A stretch of 44,484 nt of DNA from Bacteroidales bacterium (GCA_020201035.1 JAIVHO010000040.1:1-44484); one strand, 5' to 3'. Shown: positions 17,318 to 25,691, numbered from the stretch's first letter. Notes: generated by a model from the sequence alone, not told the origin. Numbers and translations: made by a program.

Positions 17318-18445
17318 TTACAACCTGGTTCCCAGTTTCTTCACCATTTTTTCCTTCCATTCCCTGAAATCACCCAGCAGGATATGCTCCCGTGCCCTCC
17401 TGACCAGCCACAGGTAAAATGAGAGGTTATGTATTGAAGCGATCTGCAGTCCGGTCAATTCACCTGCGGCAAACAAATGTCTGAGATATGCTTTGGTATA
17501 GTAGCTGCTAACCGCTGACACACCACCGGGATCAAGAGTCGAAAAATCTTTTTCCCATTTCTTGTTCTTAATATTGATAATACCTTCAGAAGTAAACAGC
17601 ATTCCATTACGACCATTACGGGTAGGCATCACACAGTCAAAAAGATCAATTCCCCTGTCAATGCTCTCCAGTATATTGACAGGTGTCCCAACACCCATCA
17701 GATAACGGGGTTTTGAAACGGGAAGTATCCCGTTAACAACTTCGATCATTGCATACATCTCCTCTGCAGGTTCTCCCACTGACAATCCCCCTATTGCATT
17801 CCCCTCCATTCCGGCTTCCGCCACCTTTTCAGCTGAAATCTTCCTGAGTTCCCTGAAGGTACTGCCCTGAACTATAGGGAAAAGGTACTGATCATGTCCG
17901 TACATCTGTTCGGTATCGCCATAACGTTTCAACCCCCTGTCAAGCCACCTGTGAGTCAGCTCCATAGATCTCCGGGCATAATTATAGTCGCATGGCCAGG
18001 GCGTACACTCATCAAAGGCCATAATAATATCGGCCCCTATTATACGCTGAATTTCCACTACATTCTCAGGGGTGAACAGGTGGGATGAACCATCAATATG
18101 TGATTTAAAATAGGCACCTTCCTCCTTCAGCTTGCGGTTGGAGGATAAGGAAAAGACCTGATAGCCTCCGCTGTCAGTAAGTATTGCCCTGTCCCAGTTA
18201 ATAAACCGGTGGAGTCCGCCCGCCTCCCTGATAATATCCGTACCGGGCCTCAGGTAGAGATGATATGTATTCCCCAGGATTACCGGGGCGTCAACCTTCT
18301 CTTTCAGATCACCCTGCAGAACACCCTTTACGGTCCCTGCAGTCCCAACCGGCATAAAAAGAGGTGTTCTGAGTTCACCATGGCCGGTTGTCAGTATTCC
18401 GGCGCGAGCCCCCGAAAGCTTATCTTCTGCTTCAATCGTAAACAT
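17318..18445 (-). CDS. tgt: tRNA-guanine transglycosylase
   Basis: Exchanges guanine 34 for preQ1 in tRNAs with GUN anticodons during queuosine synthesis. A 375-residue TIM-barrel protein of usual length. Active-site regions are visible: ILTDSGGYQVFSLS (first catalytic Asp) and DLFDCVMPTRNGRNGMLFTS (second Asp and tRNA-contact Arg residues). The usual zinc-binding Cys cluster (C-x-C-x2-C before SRAYLRHL) is missing: the segment reads DPGGVSAVSSYYTKAYLRHL, with the later His kept in SIHNLSFYLWL. I recall that Bacteroidota Tgt proteins often lack these Cys residues. The LptF/G gene follows about 200 bp downstream. Confidence 0.94.
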   Translation of the reverse strand: MFTIEAEDKLSGARAGILTTGHGELRTPLFMPVGTAGTVKGVLQGDLKEKVDAPVILGNTYHLYLRPGTDIIREAGGLHRFINWDRAILTDSGGYQVFSLSSNRKLKEEGAYFKSHIDGSSHLFTPENVVEIQRIIGADIIMAFDECTPWPCDYNYARRSMELTHRWLDRGLKRYGDTEQMYGHDQYLFPIVQGSTFRELRKISAEKVAEAGMEGNAIGGLSVGEPAEEMYAMIEVVNGILPVSKPRYLMGVGTPVNILESIDRGIDLFDCVMPTRNGRNGMLFTSEGIINIKNKKWEKDFSTLDPGGVSAVSSYYTKAYLRHLFAAGELTGLQIASIHNLSFYLWLVRRAREHILLGDFREWKEKMVKKLGTRL

Positions 18446-18467
18446 TTATTCTTCCAAAATTGTTGGA

Positions 18468-18475
18468 CAAAGGTA
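18468..18475 (-). promoter_or_regulatory. Candidate -10 box for tgt
   Basis: On the minus strand this reads TACCTTTG, about 22 bp before the tgt ATG, matching TAnnTTTG. No TTTG is present at the right distance upstream, so only the -10 box is supported. Confidence 0.4.
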
Positions 18476-18605
18476 AATTTTTGCCGGTCGGAGAAAAAAT
18501 TAATTACCGGTGAAGATACAATTTTATTATTTCCACATTTCATCTGAATTGTTGTCTGCAAGCCGGAAACTTATTAATATTGCCTGCTGAAAGTGCTACA
18601 GATTT

Positions 18606-19787
18606 ATGTTTGATCAGGAATTATCAACAGAAATAATCATCCTGTTGCTTCTCTTCGGAGTTGCAGCCCTGGCACAGCTTTTTTTTAACCTTTGGTTTTA
18701 CCGGCGCCTGACGAATAAACGGTATTACAGCAGTGCTGATAAAAGCAGTGCTGATAAAAGCAGTGCTGATAAAAGCAGTGCTGATAAAAAGAGAGATCCG
18801 GTATCAGTAATTATTTGTGCAAGGAATGAGGCTGACAATCTGAAAGAAAACCTTCCTTTTATCCTTGACCAGAATTATCCCGATTTTGAAGTCATTGTGG
18901 TTAATGACTGCTCTGAGGATGAAACCGAGGAGGTCCTTACTGAACTGGCAGGAAAATACTCTAATCTGCGTATCTCAACCATTCACAAGGAGGCCAGCCT
19001 TGTACACAGCAAAAAGCTGGCACTCTTTATTGGAATCAAGGCTGCCCGGAATGATATCCTTTTGCTTACGGATGCCGACTGCAGGCCTGTTTCTCCCGAA
19101 TGGATAAGCCTGATGGCTGAGAATTTCAGCGACGAAACCAGTTTCGTCCTCGGGTATGGCGGTTTCCTGGGCGGTAAAGGAATTCTGAACAGGTATATCA
19201 GATATGACGCAATGGTAACCGCCCTCAGATATATTACAATGGCCATGGCCGGCAGACCCTATATGGGCGTGGGCAGAAATCTTGCCTACAGGAGATCCCT
19301 ATTTTTCAGGAACAGGGGCTTCGGACCAAATCTTTACCTCCAGGCGGGTGATGATGATCTCTTTGTCAACAGGCTGGCAAACAGTAAAAATTGCCGCATC
19401 CAGAGTTCACCAGACTCATTTACCCGCTCTGCTGCAGTGAGGAACCGGTCCTCCTTCTGGAAGCAGAAAACACGCCATATTGCCACAACAAAGCTTTACA
19501 GACCAGGCCTGAAAATAGTGCTTGCCTCTGATCCTGCCACAAGAATTCTGCTATGGATATTGTTCCCCTTTATTATCGCAGGAGGGTGGCTGTTACCAAT
19601 CACGATACCACTGTTTGGAATAGTATGGCTTACCCGTATAATTATTCTCCGGCGGGCACAAAAGGTTTTGAATGAAACCGATTTATTGCTACATTCGCTA
19701 CTGTTCGATATAGTATCACCAATCATAAGTGCTATTTTTCTTACAGGAAGCCGTATGAACAGGCACCAAAGCTGGGAATGGAAATGA
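18606..19787 (+). CDS. Family 2 glycosyltransferase (membrane-associated)
   Basis: A 393-residue processive-type GT-A glycosyltransferase, acceptor and product unknown. An N-terminal transmembrane segment (IIILLLLFGVAALAQLFFNLW) is followed by the GT2 fold from about residue 60: VSVIICARNEADNL, DFEVIVVNDCSEDETEEVL, LLLTDADCRP (the metal-binding DxD) and LQAGDDDLFVNRLA, then two C-terminal membrane segments (ILLWILFPFIIAGGWLLPI and later helices). Residues about 42-61 are four copies of SSADK, coded by exact 15-bp repeats just after the membrane segment. The 3' end overlaps the sigma-factor start by 10 bp, suggesting an operon with it and rsmG. Confidence 0.85.
   Translation: MFDQELSTEIIILLLLFGVAALAQLFFNLWFYRRLTNKRYYSSADKSSADKSSADKSSADKKRDPVSVIICARNEADNLKENLPFILDQNYPDFEVIVVNDCSEDETEEVLTELAGKYSNLRISTIHKEASLVHSKKLALFIGIKAARNDILLLTDADCRPVSPEWISLMAENFSDETSFVLGYGGFLGGKGILNRYIRYDAMVTALRYITMAMAGRPYMGVGRNLAYRRSLFFRNRGFGPNLYLQAGDDDLFVNRLANSKNCRIQSSPDSFTRSAAVRNRSSFWKQKTRHIATTKLYRPGLKIVLASDPATRILLWILFPFIIAGGWLLPITIPLFGIVWLTRIIILRRAQKVLNETDLLLHSLLFDIVSPIISAIFLTGSRMNRHQSWEWK
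18729..18788 (+). repeat. Four exact 15-bp coding repeats (SSADK)
   Basis: AGCAGTGCTGATAAA occurs four times without error at 18729, 18744, 18759 and 18774. It is in frame and codes a charged linker between the membrane anchor and the catalytic domain. Exact identity suggests recent expansion or ongoing slippage. Confidence 0.93.
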
Positions 19788-20374
19788 ACCCTGAATTATC
19801 TCCAAAGGCACAATATGACCTTCGCCTGGTTGAGGAGGCCAGAAAGGGCGATCAGAAGGCTTTTGCCGAACTGATGGATCGTTACAGGGACTCTGTATAC
19901 TATATGCTTATCAAGATGGTAGGCAACAGTTCAGATGCAGAGGATCTTACCATTGAAGCATTTGGCAAAGCTTTCAGGAACATAAACAACTACACACCCA
20001 CATTTGCATTCAGCACCTGGCTCTTCAGAATTGCCACCAACAACTGTATTGACTTTATAAGAAAGAAAAAATCAACAATCTCATCCATCGATCATCATAA
20101 TGAAAATCAGGAGAGTGTTACTGCTACTCTGCAATCTGACACACCTGATCCGGAGGAGGAGATGATAATGAGTCAGAAATCGGATCAGCTTAAGCAGGTA
20201 ATCAAACTTCTTAAACCACAATACCGCACACTTATCGAGCTTCGTTTTTTCAGGGAATATTCATACGAAGAGATAGCAAATGAACTTGGGATACCTCTTG
20301 GTACTGTCAAGGCTCAGATATTCAGGGCCAAGGAACTCCTTTTTAATATTCTTCGAAAAAGCAGTAACAGCTGA
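19778..20374 (+). CDS. RNA polymerase sigma factor, ECF (sigma-70 family)
   Basis: A 198-residue extracytoplasmic-function sigma factor. Region 2 spans about 20-90 (AFAELMDRYRDSVYYMLIKM, NSSDAEDLTIEAFGKAFRNI, FSTWLFRIATNNCIDFIRKK). Region 4 spans about 140-195 (LKPQYRTLIELRFFREYSYE, EIANELGIPLGTVKAQIFRA). A roughly 35-residue acidic/polar linker joins them. No anti-sigma factor gene lies beside it, so how it is held inactive is not visible. It overlaps the glycosyltransferase upstream by 10 bp and the rsmG start by one base (TGATG), so the three are probably one transcript. Confidence 0.93.
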   Translation: MEMNPELSPKAQYDLRLVEEARKGDQKAFAELMDRYRDSVYYMLIKMVGNSSDAEDLTIEAFGKAFRNINNYTPTFAFSTWLFRIATNNCIDFIRKKKSTISSIDHHNENQESVTATLQSDTPDPEEEMIMSQKSDQLKQVIKLLKPQYRTLIELRFFREYSYEEIANELGIPLGTVKAQIFRAKELLFNILRKSSNS

Positions 20375-20997
20375 TGAGCGGTTACCTGCAAAAATATTTC
20401 CCTGAGCTGTCACCCGGCCATATTGAACTTTTTGGGAAAATGGAGGAGCTGTACAGTGAGTGGAACGCCAGAATAAATGTTATCTCACGGCGCGACATGG
20501 AGAACTTTGAGCTTCATCACCTTATTCACTCACTCTCCATTGCCCGAATTGCCTCATTCAGCGCGGGAACAAGGATTCTGGATGCAGGTACAGGAGGTGG
20601 ATTCCCCGGAATGCCCCTTGCAATGCTTTTCCCGGAAGTATCCTTTACCCTTGCCGACTCTATCAGGAAAAAAATAGGGGTAGTGGAAGATATTGCGTGC
20701 CGACTCGGACTGAATAATGTAACACCTGTGTGGACCAGGGTTGAGGATATAAGTGAAAGTTTTGATTTCGTTATCAGCAGAGCCGTGACATCATTCCCTG
20801 CATTTACCGGATGGACACTTCCTCTTGTCAAACCCGGAAAACGATGCAACCTATCAAACGGAATATTATATCTTAAGGGAGGTGATCTTACCACCGAACT
20901 GGGCAAATGGAATAAAAGGGTTAAAATATTTGAGCTGTCATCCCTTTTTGAAGAGGAGTTTTTTAACGGTAAAAAGCTCCTTCACCTCCCGGTATAA
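20374..20997 (+). CDS. rsmG: 16S rRNA (guanine-527-N7)-methyltransferase
   Basis: Methylates G527 of 16S rRNA. The 207 residues carry ELYSEWNARINVISRRD, the SAM-binding loop ILDAGTGGGFPGMPLAMLFP, and VISRAVTSFPAFTGWTLPLVKPG. The length matches the family. The ATG shares a base with the preceding stop. The gene stop lies within a short hairpin (CCGGT, ATA, ACCGG at 20989-21001) followed by TTTT that may act as a weak terminator. Confidence 0.95.
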   Translation: MSGYLQKYFPELSPGHIELFGKMEELYSEWNARINVISRRDMENFELHHLIHSLSIARIASFSAGTRILDAGTGGGFPGMPLAMLFPEVSFTLADSIRKKIGVVEDIACRLGLNNVTPVWTRVEDISESFDFVISRAVTSFPAFTGWTLPLVKPGKRCNLSNGILYLKGGDLTTELGKWNKRVKIFELSSLFEEEFFNGKKLLHLPV

Positions 20998-21006
20998 CCG
21001 GTTTTC
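20989..21006 (+). terminator. Weak hairpin-plus-T element at the rsmG stop
   Basis: A five-base-pair stem CCGGT/ACCGG with a three-base loop overlaps the rsmG stop codon and is followed by TTTTC. It is short, so terminator strength is doubtful. The same AACCGGTTTTC sequence recurs in the 73-bp repeats downstream. Confidence 0.35.
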
Positions 21007-21041
21007 AGTTACCCTTATCCCTTAACCATCAATCATTAACC

Positions 21042-21260
21042 GTGTTCTGAGTTACATCACTGCCATCTCTCCTTTTAACCGGTTTTCTTTATGGCTTTTT
21101 CCTTTATAGTTTTCGTGTTCTGCGTTACATCACTGCCCTCTCTCCTTTTTACCGGTTTTCTTTCTGGTTTTTTCCTTTATAGTTTTCGTGTTCTGCGTTA
21201 CATCACTGCCCTCTCTCCTTGTAACCGGTTTTCTTTCTGGTTTTTTCCTTTATGGCATTC
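21042..21260. repeat. Three tandem copies of a 73-bp repeat
   Basis: Units are at 21042-21114, 21115-21187 and 21188-21260. Units two and three are nearly identical; unit one has several changes. Each contains GTGTTCTG(C/A)GTTACATCACTG and an AACCGGTTTTC or TACCGGTTTTC core. Seventy-three is not a multiple of three, and the translated frames are low-complexity, so this is not coding. It occupies most of the gap between rsmG and rpmH; the rest (21261-21382) holds a palindromic -10-like element. Confidence 0.93.
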
Positions 21261-21285
21261 AGGCTTACCAATCCCATGAAAATTG

Positions 21286-21308
21286 TACCTTTGCCCTCTT
21301 AGGGCAAA
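21286..21308 (+). promoter_or_regulatory. -10-like box inside an 8-bp hairpin
   Basis: TACCTTTGC at 21286-21294 matches TAnnTTTG. Its TTTGCCCT half (21290-21297) pairs perfectly with AGGGCAAA (21301-21308) across a CTT loop. No TTTG lies at -33 and no T-run follows, so it is neither a full promoter nor a standard terminator. An operator over a secondary rpmH promoter is one reading. Confidence 0.3.
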
Positions 21309-21382
21309 TTGTCATGATATTCAAAGCTTTCAGCAAGATATAAAGATATCAGCAGAGAGGATAATTTTATTTTCGCAGCCCT

Positions 21383-21413
21383 TTTGTTATTTTTTAAAAA
21401 AATGCTAATTTTG
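21383..21413 (+). promoter_or_regulatory. Promoter of rpmH (Bacteroidota sigma-ABfr type)
   Basis: TTTG at 21383-21386, a 19-bp spacer, then TAATTTTG at 21406-21413: both boxes and the spacing match the known Bacteroidota housekeeping consensus. Transcription would start near 21420, leaving a leader of about 105 bases before the rpmH ATG. Confidence 0.8.
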
Positions 21414-21525
21414 CATCCTCAAAAGAGTAGAAAGAGTAAACACCTGCAGCAGGGCCGGTTCAGTTTCAAAACCTCGTCACAAAACGGGAAAACAGATCAG
21501 GCTCAGCTCATAAAAAGATATTCAA

Positions 21526-21684
21526 ATGAAACGTACATTTCAGCCCTCAAGAAGAAAGAGAACCAACAAGCATGGTTTTATGGAAAGAATGTCAACAGTC
21601 AACGGTCAGAAGATACTGGCAGCGCGTCGTGCCAAGGGCAGAAAGAAACTTTCTGTTTCGGACGAACCGAAACACAAGAAATAG
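21526..21684 (+). CDS. rpmH: 50S ribosomal protein L34
   Basis: A 52-residue basic protein starting [18 protein letters not shown] and ending DEPKHKK, containing [20 protein letters not shown]. This is an unmistakable L34, a small protein of the large ribosomal subunit near the exit-tunnel RNA. The C-terminal tail after [10 protein letters not shown] is a short extension seen in Bacteroidota. A strong promoter lies about 110 bp upstream and a hairpin terminator 51 bp downstream, so it is probably a single-gene transcript. Neither dnaA nor rnpA is beside it, unlike the classic origin arrangement. Confidence 0.97.
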   Translation: MKRTFQPSRRKRTNKHGFMERMSTVNGQKILAARRAKGRKKLSVSDEPKHKK

Positions 21685-21734
21685 GATTCTGACAGAGATA
21701 GCCTTTAAAAGGTATACTGACAGAGCCGGTCTGC

Positions 21735-21768
21735 AAGGTGCTTCATAGTAAGCGCCTTTTTTATTTTG
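21735..21768 (+). terminator. Intrinsic terminator of rpmH
   Basis: AAGGTGCTT (21735-21743) pairs with AAGCGCCTT (21750-21758), with one G-T wobble, across the six-base loop CATAGT. TTTTATTTTG follows. The T-tract ends inside the TTTG box of the next promoter. Confidence 0.8.
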
Positions 21769-21793
21769 CAAACAACCATTATTATTAAATTTG
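21765..21793 (+). promoter_or_regulatory. Promoter of mqnE
   Basis: TTTG at 21765-21768, a 17-bp spacer, and TAAATTTG at 21786-21793. The start site would be near 21800, leaving under ten bases before the ATG at 21809, a nearly leaderless mRNA. The upstream box overlaps the rpmH terminator tail. Confidence 0.7.
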
Positions 21794-21808
21794 CATAAAA
21801 ACTACGCT

Positions 21809-22921
21809 ATGATACCTGAAGAACTACCTGAAATTATCCCTGAAGAGATGAGAGGAGTGGCTGCAAAAATTTCAGCCGGGGAACGCGTTACAAATGAGGA
21901 GGGAGAAGCACTGTTCAGGTCAAAGGATATTGCTCTGCTGGGAATACTGGCAGGTGTTGTACGAAGAAGGTTTAACGGCGACAGGGTATATTTTAACCGC
22001 AATTTTCATATTGAGCCCACAAATATATGTATTCACAACTGCAGGTTCTGCTCATACCGTAAGCCGGCAGGATCACCCGGCAGCTGGGACTACACCCCTG
22101 ATCAGATAATGGATATCGTAAAAAGCTTTGACAATAAGCCTGTTACAGAAGTGCATATTGTTGGCGGTGTTCATCCGGCTCACGACCTGCACTATTACGG
22201 TAAAATCCTCTCTATGATAAAGGCACACCGGCCCGGGATACACATAAAGGCATTTACAGCAGTTGAGCTTGATTATATGATTAAAAAGGGCGGTCTCACA
22301 CTTGAAGAGGGTCTTGCAGAGCTGAAAAAGTACGGACTGGATTCAATTCCGGGTGGCGGAGCTGAAATTTTTGATGAGGTGATCCGAAGGGAGATATGTG
22401 ATGACAAGTCGTCATCCGAAAAATGGCTTAAGATACACGAGGTGGCACACCGGACGGGATTACCATCCAATGCCACTATCCTGTATGGTCATATAGAAAA
22501 TTACGGCCACAGGATTGATCACCTCGACAGGCTCAGGAGACTGCAGGATAAAACGGGAGGGTTCAATGCCTTTATTCCATTAAAATTCAGAAAGTCAAAC
22601 AATCCTATGGAGAAGCAGGGTGAGGTCTCTCTTATTGAGGACATGAAGAACTATGCGGTCTCAAGAATCTTCCTTGACAACTTCCCGCACATAAAGGCAT
22701 ACTGGCCCGCCCTTGGTCGCTCCTCAACACAGTTATCACTCTCGTTCGGGGTGGATGATGTTGACGGCACCATTGATGATACAACAAAAATCTATTCAAT
22801 GGCAGGTGCTGAGGATCAGAGGCCTGCAATGGATACCTCAGAAATCTCCGCCCTGATAAGGGGTGCAGGTTACACTCCTGTTGAGAGAGATACTCTTTAT
22901 AATGTTGTAAGGGAGTGGTAA
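21809..22921 (+). CDS. mqnE: Aminofutalosine synthase (radical SAM)
   Basis: Joins an adenosyl radical to 3-(1-carboxyvinyl)oxybenzoate to give aminofutalosine in the futalosine route to menaquinone. Evidence is the radical-SAM Cys triad CIHNCRFCSY after HIEPTN, the MqnE-type TEVHIVGGVHP, HIKAFTAVELDYM, SIPGGGAEIFDE, and the distal IYSMAGAEDQ. GGVHP and HIKAFTAVE separate it from the related cyclase MqnC. About 370 residues is normal. I start at 21809 because the frame's upstream TTG overlaps the -10 box. It heads a co-oriented run with the PASTA gene. No other mqn genes are in the window. Confidence 0.9.
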   Translation: MIPEELPEIIPEEMRGVAAKISAGERVTNEEGEALFRSKDIALLGILAGVVRRRFNGDRVYFNRNFHIEPTNICIHNCRFCSYRKPAGSPGSWDYTPDQIMDIVKSFDNKPVTEVHIVGGVHPAHDLHYYGKILSMIKAHRPGIHIKAFTAVELDYMIKKGGLTLEEGLAELKKYGLDSIPGGGAEIFDEVIRREICDDKSSSEKWLKIHEVAHRTGLPSNATILYGHIENYGHRIDHLDRLRRLQDKTGGFNAFIPLKFRKSNNPMEKQGEVSLIEDMKNYAVSRIFLDNFPHIKAYWPALGRSSTQLSLSFGVDDVDGTIDDTTKIYSMAGAEDQRPAMDTSEISALIRGAGYTPVERDTLYNVVREW

Positions 22922-22945
22922 AACCTCCTATTTGAGATATAATTT

Positions 22946-22953
22946 TATCTTTG
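22946..22953 (+). promoter_or_regulatory. Candidate -10 box upstream of the PASTA gene
   Basis: TATCTTTG fits TAnnTTTG about 35 bp before the ATG at 22988. No TTTG at 17-23 bp upstream. A second promoter for the PASTA-T9SS-rluD run is plausible but unproven. Confidence 0.3.
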
Positions 22954-22987
22954 CCTTACCGTTTGTTTATAATAAGATTACACATAT

Positions 22988-23842
22988 ATGAGTCTTAAAA
23001 AATTCCTTGTAAGCAGGGTTTTCTTAAAGAACCTTGGCCTGGCACTGGCAATTGCTGCAGCATTTCTGCTTATTACACTCCTTTTGATGAGTATCTTTAC
23101 CAGGCACGGGCAGGCCAGACCGGTACCTGATTTCTACGGGCTCTCGATTGAGGAAGCAGACTCCCTGGCATCCAGGAAGAAAGTAAGGGTAACAGTTATT
23201 GATTCCCTGTTTACCAATGATGTTCCGCGGGGTTGCGTATACGAACAGAATCCGGCAGCCGGACACCGGGTAAAAAAGAACCGCAGGGTGATGCTTACAA
23301 TAAATGCATTCAATCCTGAGATGGTTGCTGTTCCTGATCTGGTTGGACTCTCGGCACGACAGGCGTATGCACTGATCAAGAGTGCAGGACTGGAAGCAGG
23401 AAACCCTGTCTACAGGCCCGATCTTACCATTGACTTCGTTCTTGATCAGCTCCATCATGGCGAACCGGTAGCCGCCGGAGACTCTCTGCAGAAAAAATCC
23501 GAGATAGTCCTTGTTCTTGGCAAAGGACTGAGTAACCAGCGTATTCGGGTGCCGGACCTTACCGGTAAAATCCTTGAAGATGCCAAAGCCCATATTCTTG
23601 GGTCATCCCTGCTGCTTGGAACATACACTTTTGATGAATCTGTTGAAACAGAGGATGATTCACTGTCAGCATTTGTATATAAGCAAAATCCTGAGTTTTC
23701 AGAAGACGCTACCCTGCAGCTTGGATCCGCGGTATATATATGGCTTACCATTGATTCGGCACGACTCCCAATTGACTCTACCATGATTCAATTCCAGCAT
23801 CAGGAAGAGACTTACCTTAACGATAATAACCATCCGTTCTGA
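22988..23842 (+). CDS. PASTA-domain membrane protein
   Basis: A 284-residue protein with one N-terminal membrane anchor (LALAIAAAFLLITLLLMSIF) and three consecutive PASTA domains at about 45-112, 113-180 and 185-255: PDFYGLSIEEADSLA, PDLVGLSARQAYALI and PDLTGKILEDAKAHI. PASTA domains bind peptidoglycan stem peptides or beta-lactams in other proteins. There is no kinase or penicillin-binding domain, so this is a stand-alone periplasmic PASTA protein with unknown partner. The T9SS gene starts two bases after its stop, and rluD and ddl follow, a neighbourhood consistent with cell-envelope work. Confidence 0.88.
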   Translation: MSLKKFLVSRVFLKNLGLALAIAAAFLLITLLLMSIFTRHGQARPVPDFYGLSIEEADSLASRKKVRVTVIDSLFTNDVPRGCVYEQNPAAGHRVKKNRRVMLTINAFNPEMVAVPDLVGLSARQAYALIKSAGLEAGNPVYRPDLTIDFVLDQLHHGEPVAAGDSLQKKSEIVLVLGKGLSNQRIRVPDLTGKILEDAKAHILGSSLLLGTYTFDESVETEDDSLSAFVYKQNPEFSEDATLQLGSAVYIWLTIDSARLPIDSTMIQFQHQEETYLNDNNHPF

Positions 23843-23843
23843 T

Positions 23844-25691
23844 ATGTGTAAAAGGGGACAACTGCCTATAGTATTTCTTTTGCTGGCGCTCTTCCCGGTT
23901 GTTTCTGCGCAGGAGGTAGTAACAGGCCTTCAGGTAAACAGGATGGTCAGGGATTACGTAACTAATCTCCTTAAATCAAAAGGAGCAGCAGATACCCTGG
24001 AGCTACCCTTCTTCGATGATTTTTCCTCCTCCTCTCCCGTTCCCGACAGTGAAAAGTGGGAAGACAGTTATGCATTTATCAATAACAGTTACCCTGTTAA
24101 CCAGCCTACGCTGGGAGTAGCAACTCTTGATGCGCTTGACAGCAACGGGGCAATATATGAGCACGCATCAAAATACCAGTTTGAAGCTGACAGGCTTACC
24201 TCCAGGCCCCTTAACCTTGAAGGAACGGCCGTAGACAATTTCTATCTCAGCTTTTTTTACCAGCCACAGGGCATTGCAGACAATCCAGAGGCAGCGGACA
24301 GCCTTGCTCTGCATTTCTACTCACCCATAAATCTGGAGTGGTACAGTGTATGGAGTGTTACCGGGTCAGAATTACATAATTTCAAACCTGTAATAATCCA
24401 TATTAACGATCCACGATACCTGGCAAAAGGATTCAGACTTAGATTTATCAACTATGCCAGTCTGAGCAGCTCGGTAAATGATCCTGCCATGACCGGAAAT
24501 GCAGATCACTGGCATATTGATTATGTCAGGGTTGACCGTAACAGGAATGAAGCAGATACCATAATGCATGACGTGGCCTTCACACTCCCCCTCAGGAGTG
24601 CACTCAACAACTATGAATCGATGCCATGGGACCAGTTCAGGGATTGGTTTCTTACAGAACAGGGGAGCAGTATTACATTGAACTACAGGAATAATGACAA
24701 TATTGTAAGAAATGTAACCAGGTCTTTTAAGATCGATGATCTCTACAGCGGAGCAACTGTCTATTCATCCATCCAGAGTGCAACCAACATGGATCCGTTT
24801 CAGGATATCTCTGCCGATATACCCCAGATATACACCTTTAATAACAGTAATCCTGACTCGGCCCTTTTTATGATTACAGGCATCCTCAGGAGTGATGATT
24901 TTGATCCCAGGGTAAATGATACAATAAAATACCTGCAGCGTTTCAGTAACTATTTTGCCTATGATGACGGAACATCAGAGAGCGGTTACGGTATAATCGG
25001 AGAGGGCAGCAGAAACGCAATGGCTGTATGCAGGTTCAGATCATATAACCAGGATACCATTGGAGCGGTGATGATCAGTTTCAATGAAAGCCTTCTGGGC
25101 GCAAACAACAGAGCCTTTGATATAGTAATACTGGCTGACAACAACGGGATACCCGGCGACATCATATACAGTGAGGATGAGGTTATGGTTGAAACAGGGA
25201 ACAGTCTGAACGGTTTCGCAACCTACCGCCTGAGCAACCCGGTTCCTGTTCATGGCTATTTTTATGCCGGATGGAGACAAAGGTCAGAGACCTTTCTCAA
25301 TGCCGGACTTGATCTTAATACACCCAACAACGGGCGGATGTTCTATTTTCTGAATGATAACTGGAACACATCATCTGTTTCGGGAATCCTTATGATACGA
25401 GCTGTGATGGGTATCAGCCAGTCCTCATCTGTAACCGATAACCTGCACCATTACCCTGAACCACTTAAGATATGGCCTGTCCCTGTTTCACAAATTCTCA
25501 ATTTAGAGAGCGGCGCACTGCCGGCAGCGGGCGATGAGATAATAATTACTGACAGCAGCGGAAGGGTTGTTTTCAGGGATAAATGGAATAACAGGATTGA
25601 TGTAAGCAGATTACTTCCAGGGATCTATATGATTGAAGTAAGATCCGGCAACAGACCTGCAGCGCGCGCTAAATTCCTGAAAACAGGATAG
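23844..25691 (+). CDS. Secreted protein with type IX secretion sorting domain
   Basis: A 615-residue exported protein. The signal peptide is PIVFLLLALFPVVSAQ. A central region of beta-rich sequence (FFDDFSSSSPVPDSEKWEDS, jelly-roll-like) has no recognised enzyme motif. The last 80 residues form a Por-type (type A) C-terminal sorting domain, with PEPLKIWPVPVSQIL, ITDSSGRVVF and LLPGIYMIEVRSGN. It would be carried across the outer membrane by the T9SS, and CTD-mediated anchoring is likely. The rluD ATG follows its stop directly. Function unknown. Confidence 0.88.
   Translation: MCKRGQLPIVFLLLALFPVVSAQEVVTGLQVNRMVRDYVTNLLKSKGAADTLELPFFDDFSSSSPVPDSEKWEDSYAFINNSYPVNQPTLGVATLDALDSNGAIYEHASKYQFEADRLTSRPLNLEGTAVDNFYLSFFYQPQGIADNPEAADSLALHFYSPINLEWYSVWSVTGSELHNFKPVIIHINDPRYLAKGFRLRFINYASLSSSVNDPAMTGNADHWHIDYVRVDRNRNEADTIMHDVAFTLPLRSALNNYESMPWDQFRDWFLTEQGSSITLNYRNNDNIVRNVTRSFKIDDLYSGATVYSSIQSATNMDPFQDISADIPQIYTFNNSNPDSALFMITGILRSDDFDPRVNDTIKYLQRFSNYFAYDDGTSESGYGIIGEGSRNAMAVCRFRSYNQDTIGAVMISFNESLLGANNRAFDIVILADNNGIPGDIIYSEDEVMVETGNSLNGFATYRLSNPVPVHGYFYAGWRQRSETFLNAGLDLNTPNNGRMFYFLNDNWNTSSVSGILMIRAVMGISQSSSVTDNLHHYPEPLKIWPVPVSQILNLESGALPAAGDEIIITDSSGRVVFRDKWNNRIDVSRLLPGIYMIEVRSGNRPAARAKFLKTG

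Noticed and set aside
21091-21279. A 62-codon frame with hydrophobic repeats
   Set aside because: It is a translation of the 73-bp repeat, whose length is not a multiple of three, so the peptide would change frame with each copy.
21384-21692. A 102-codon frame over the rpmH region
   Set aside because: It is another frame over the true L34 gene, which reads cleanly at 21526-21684.
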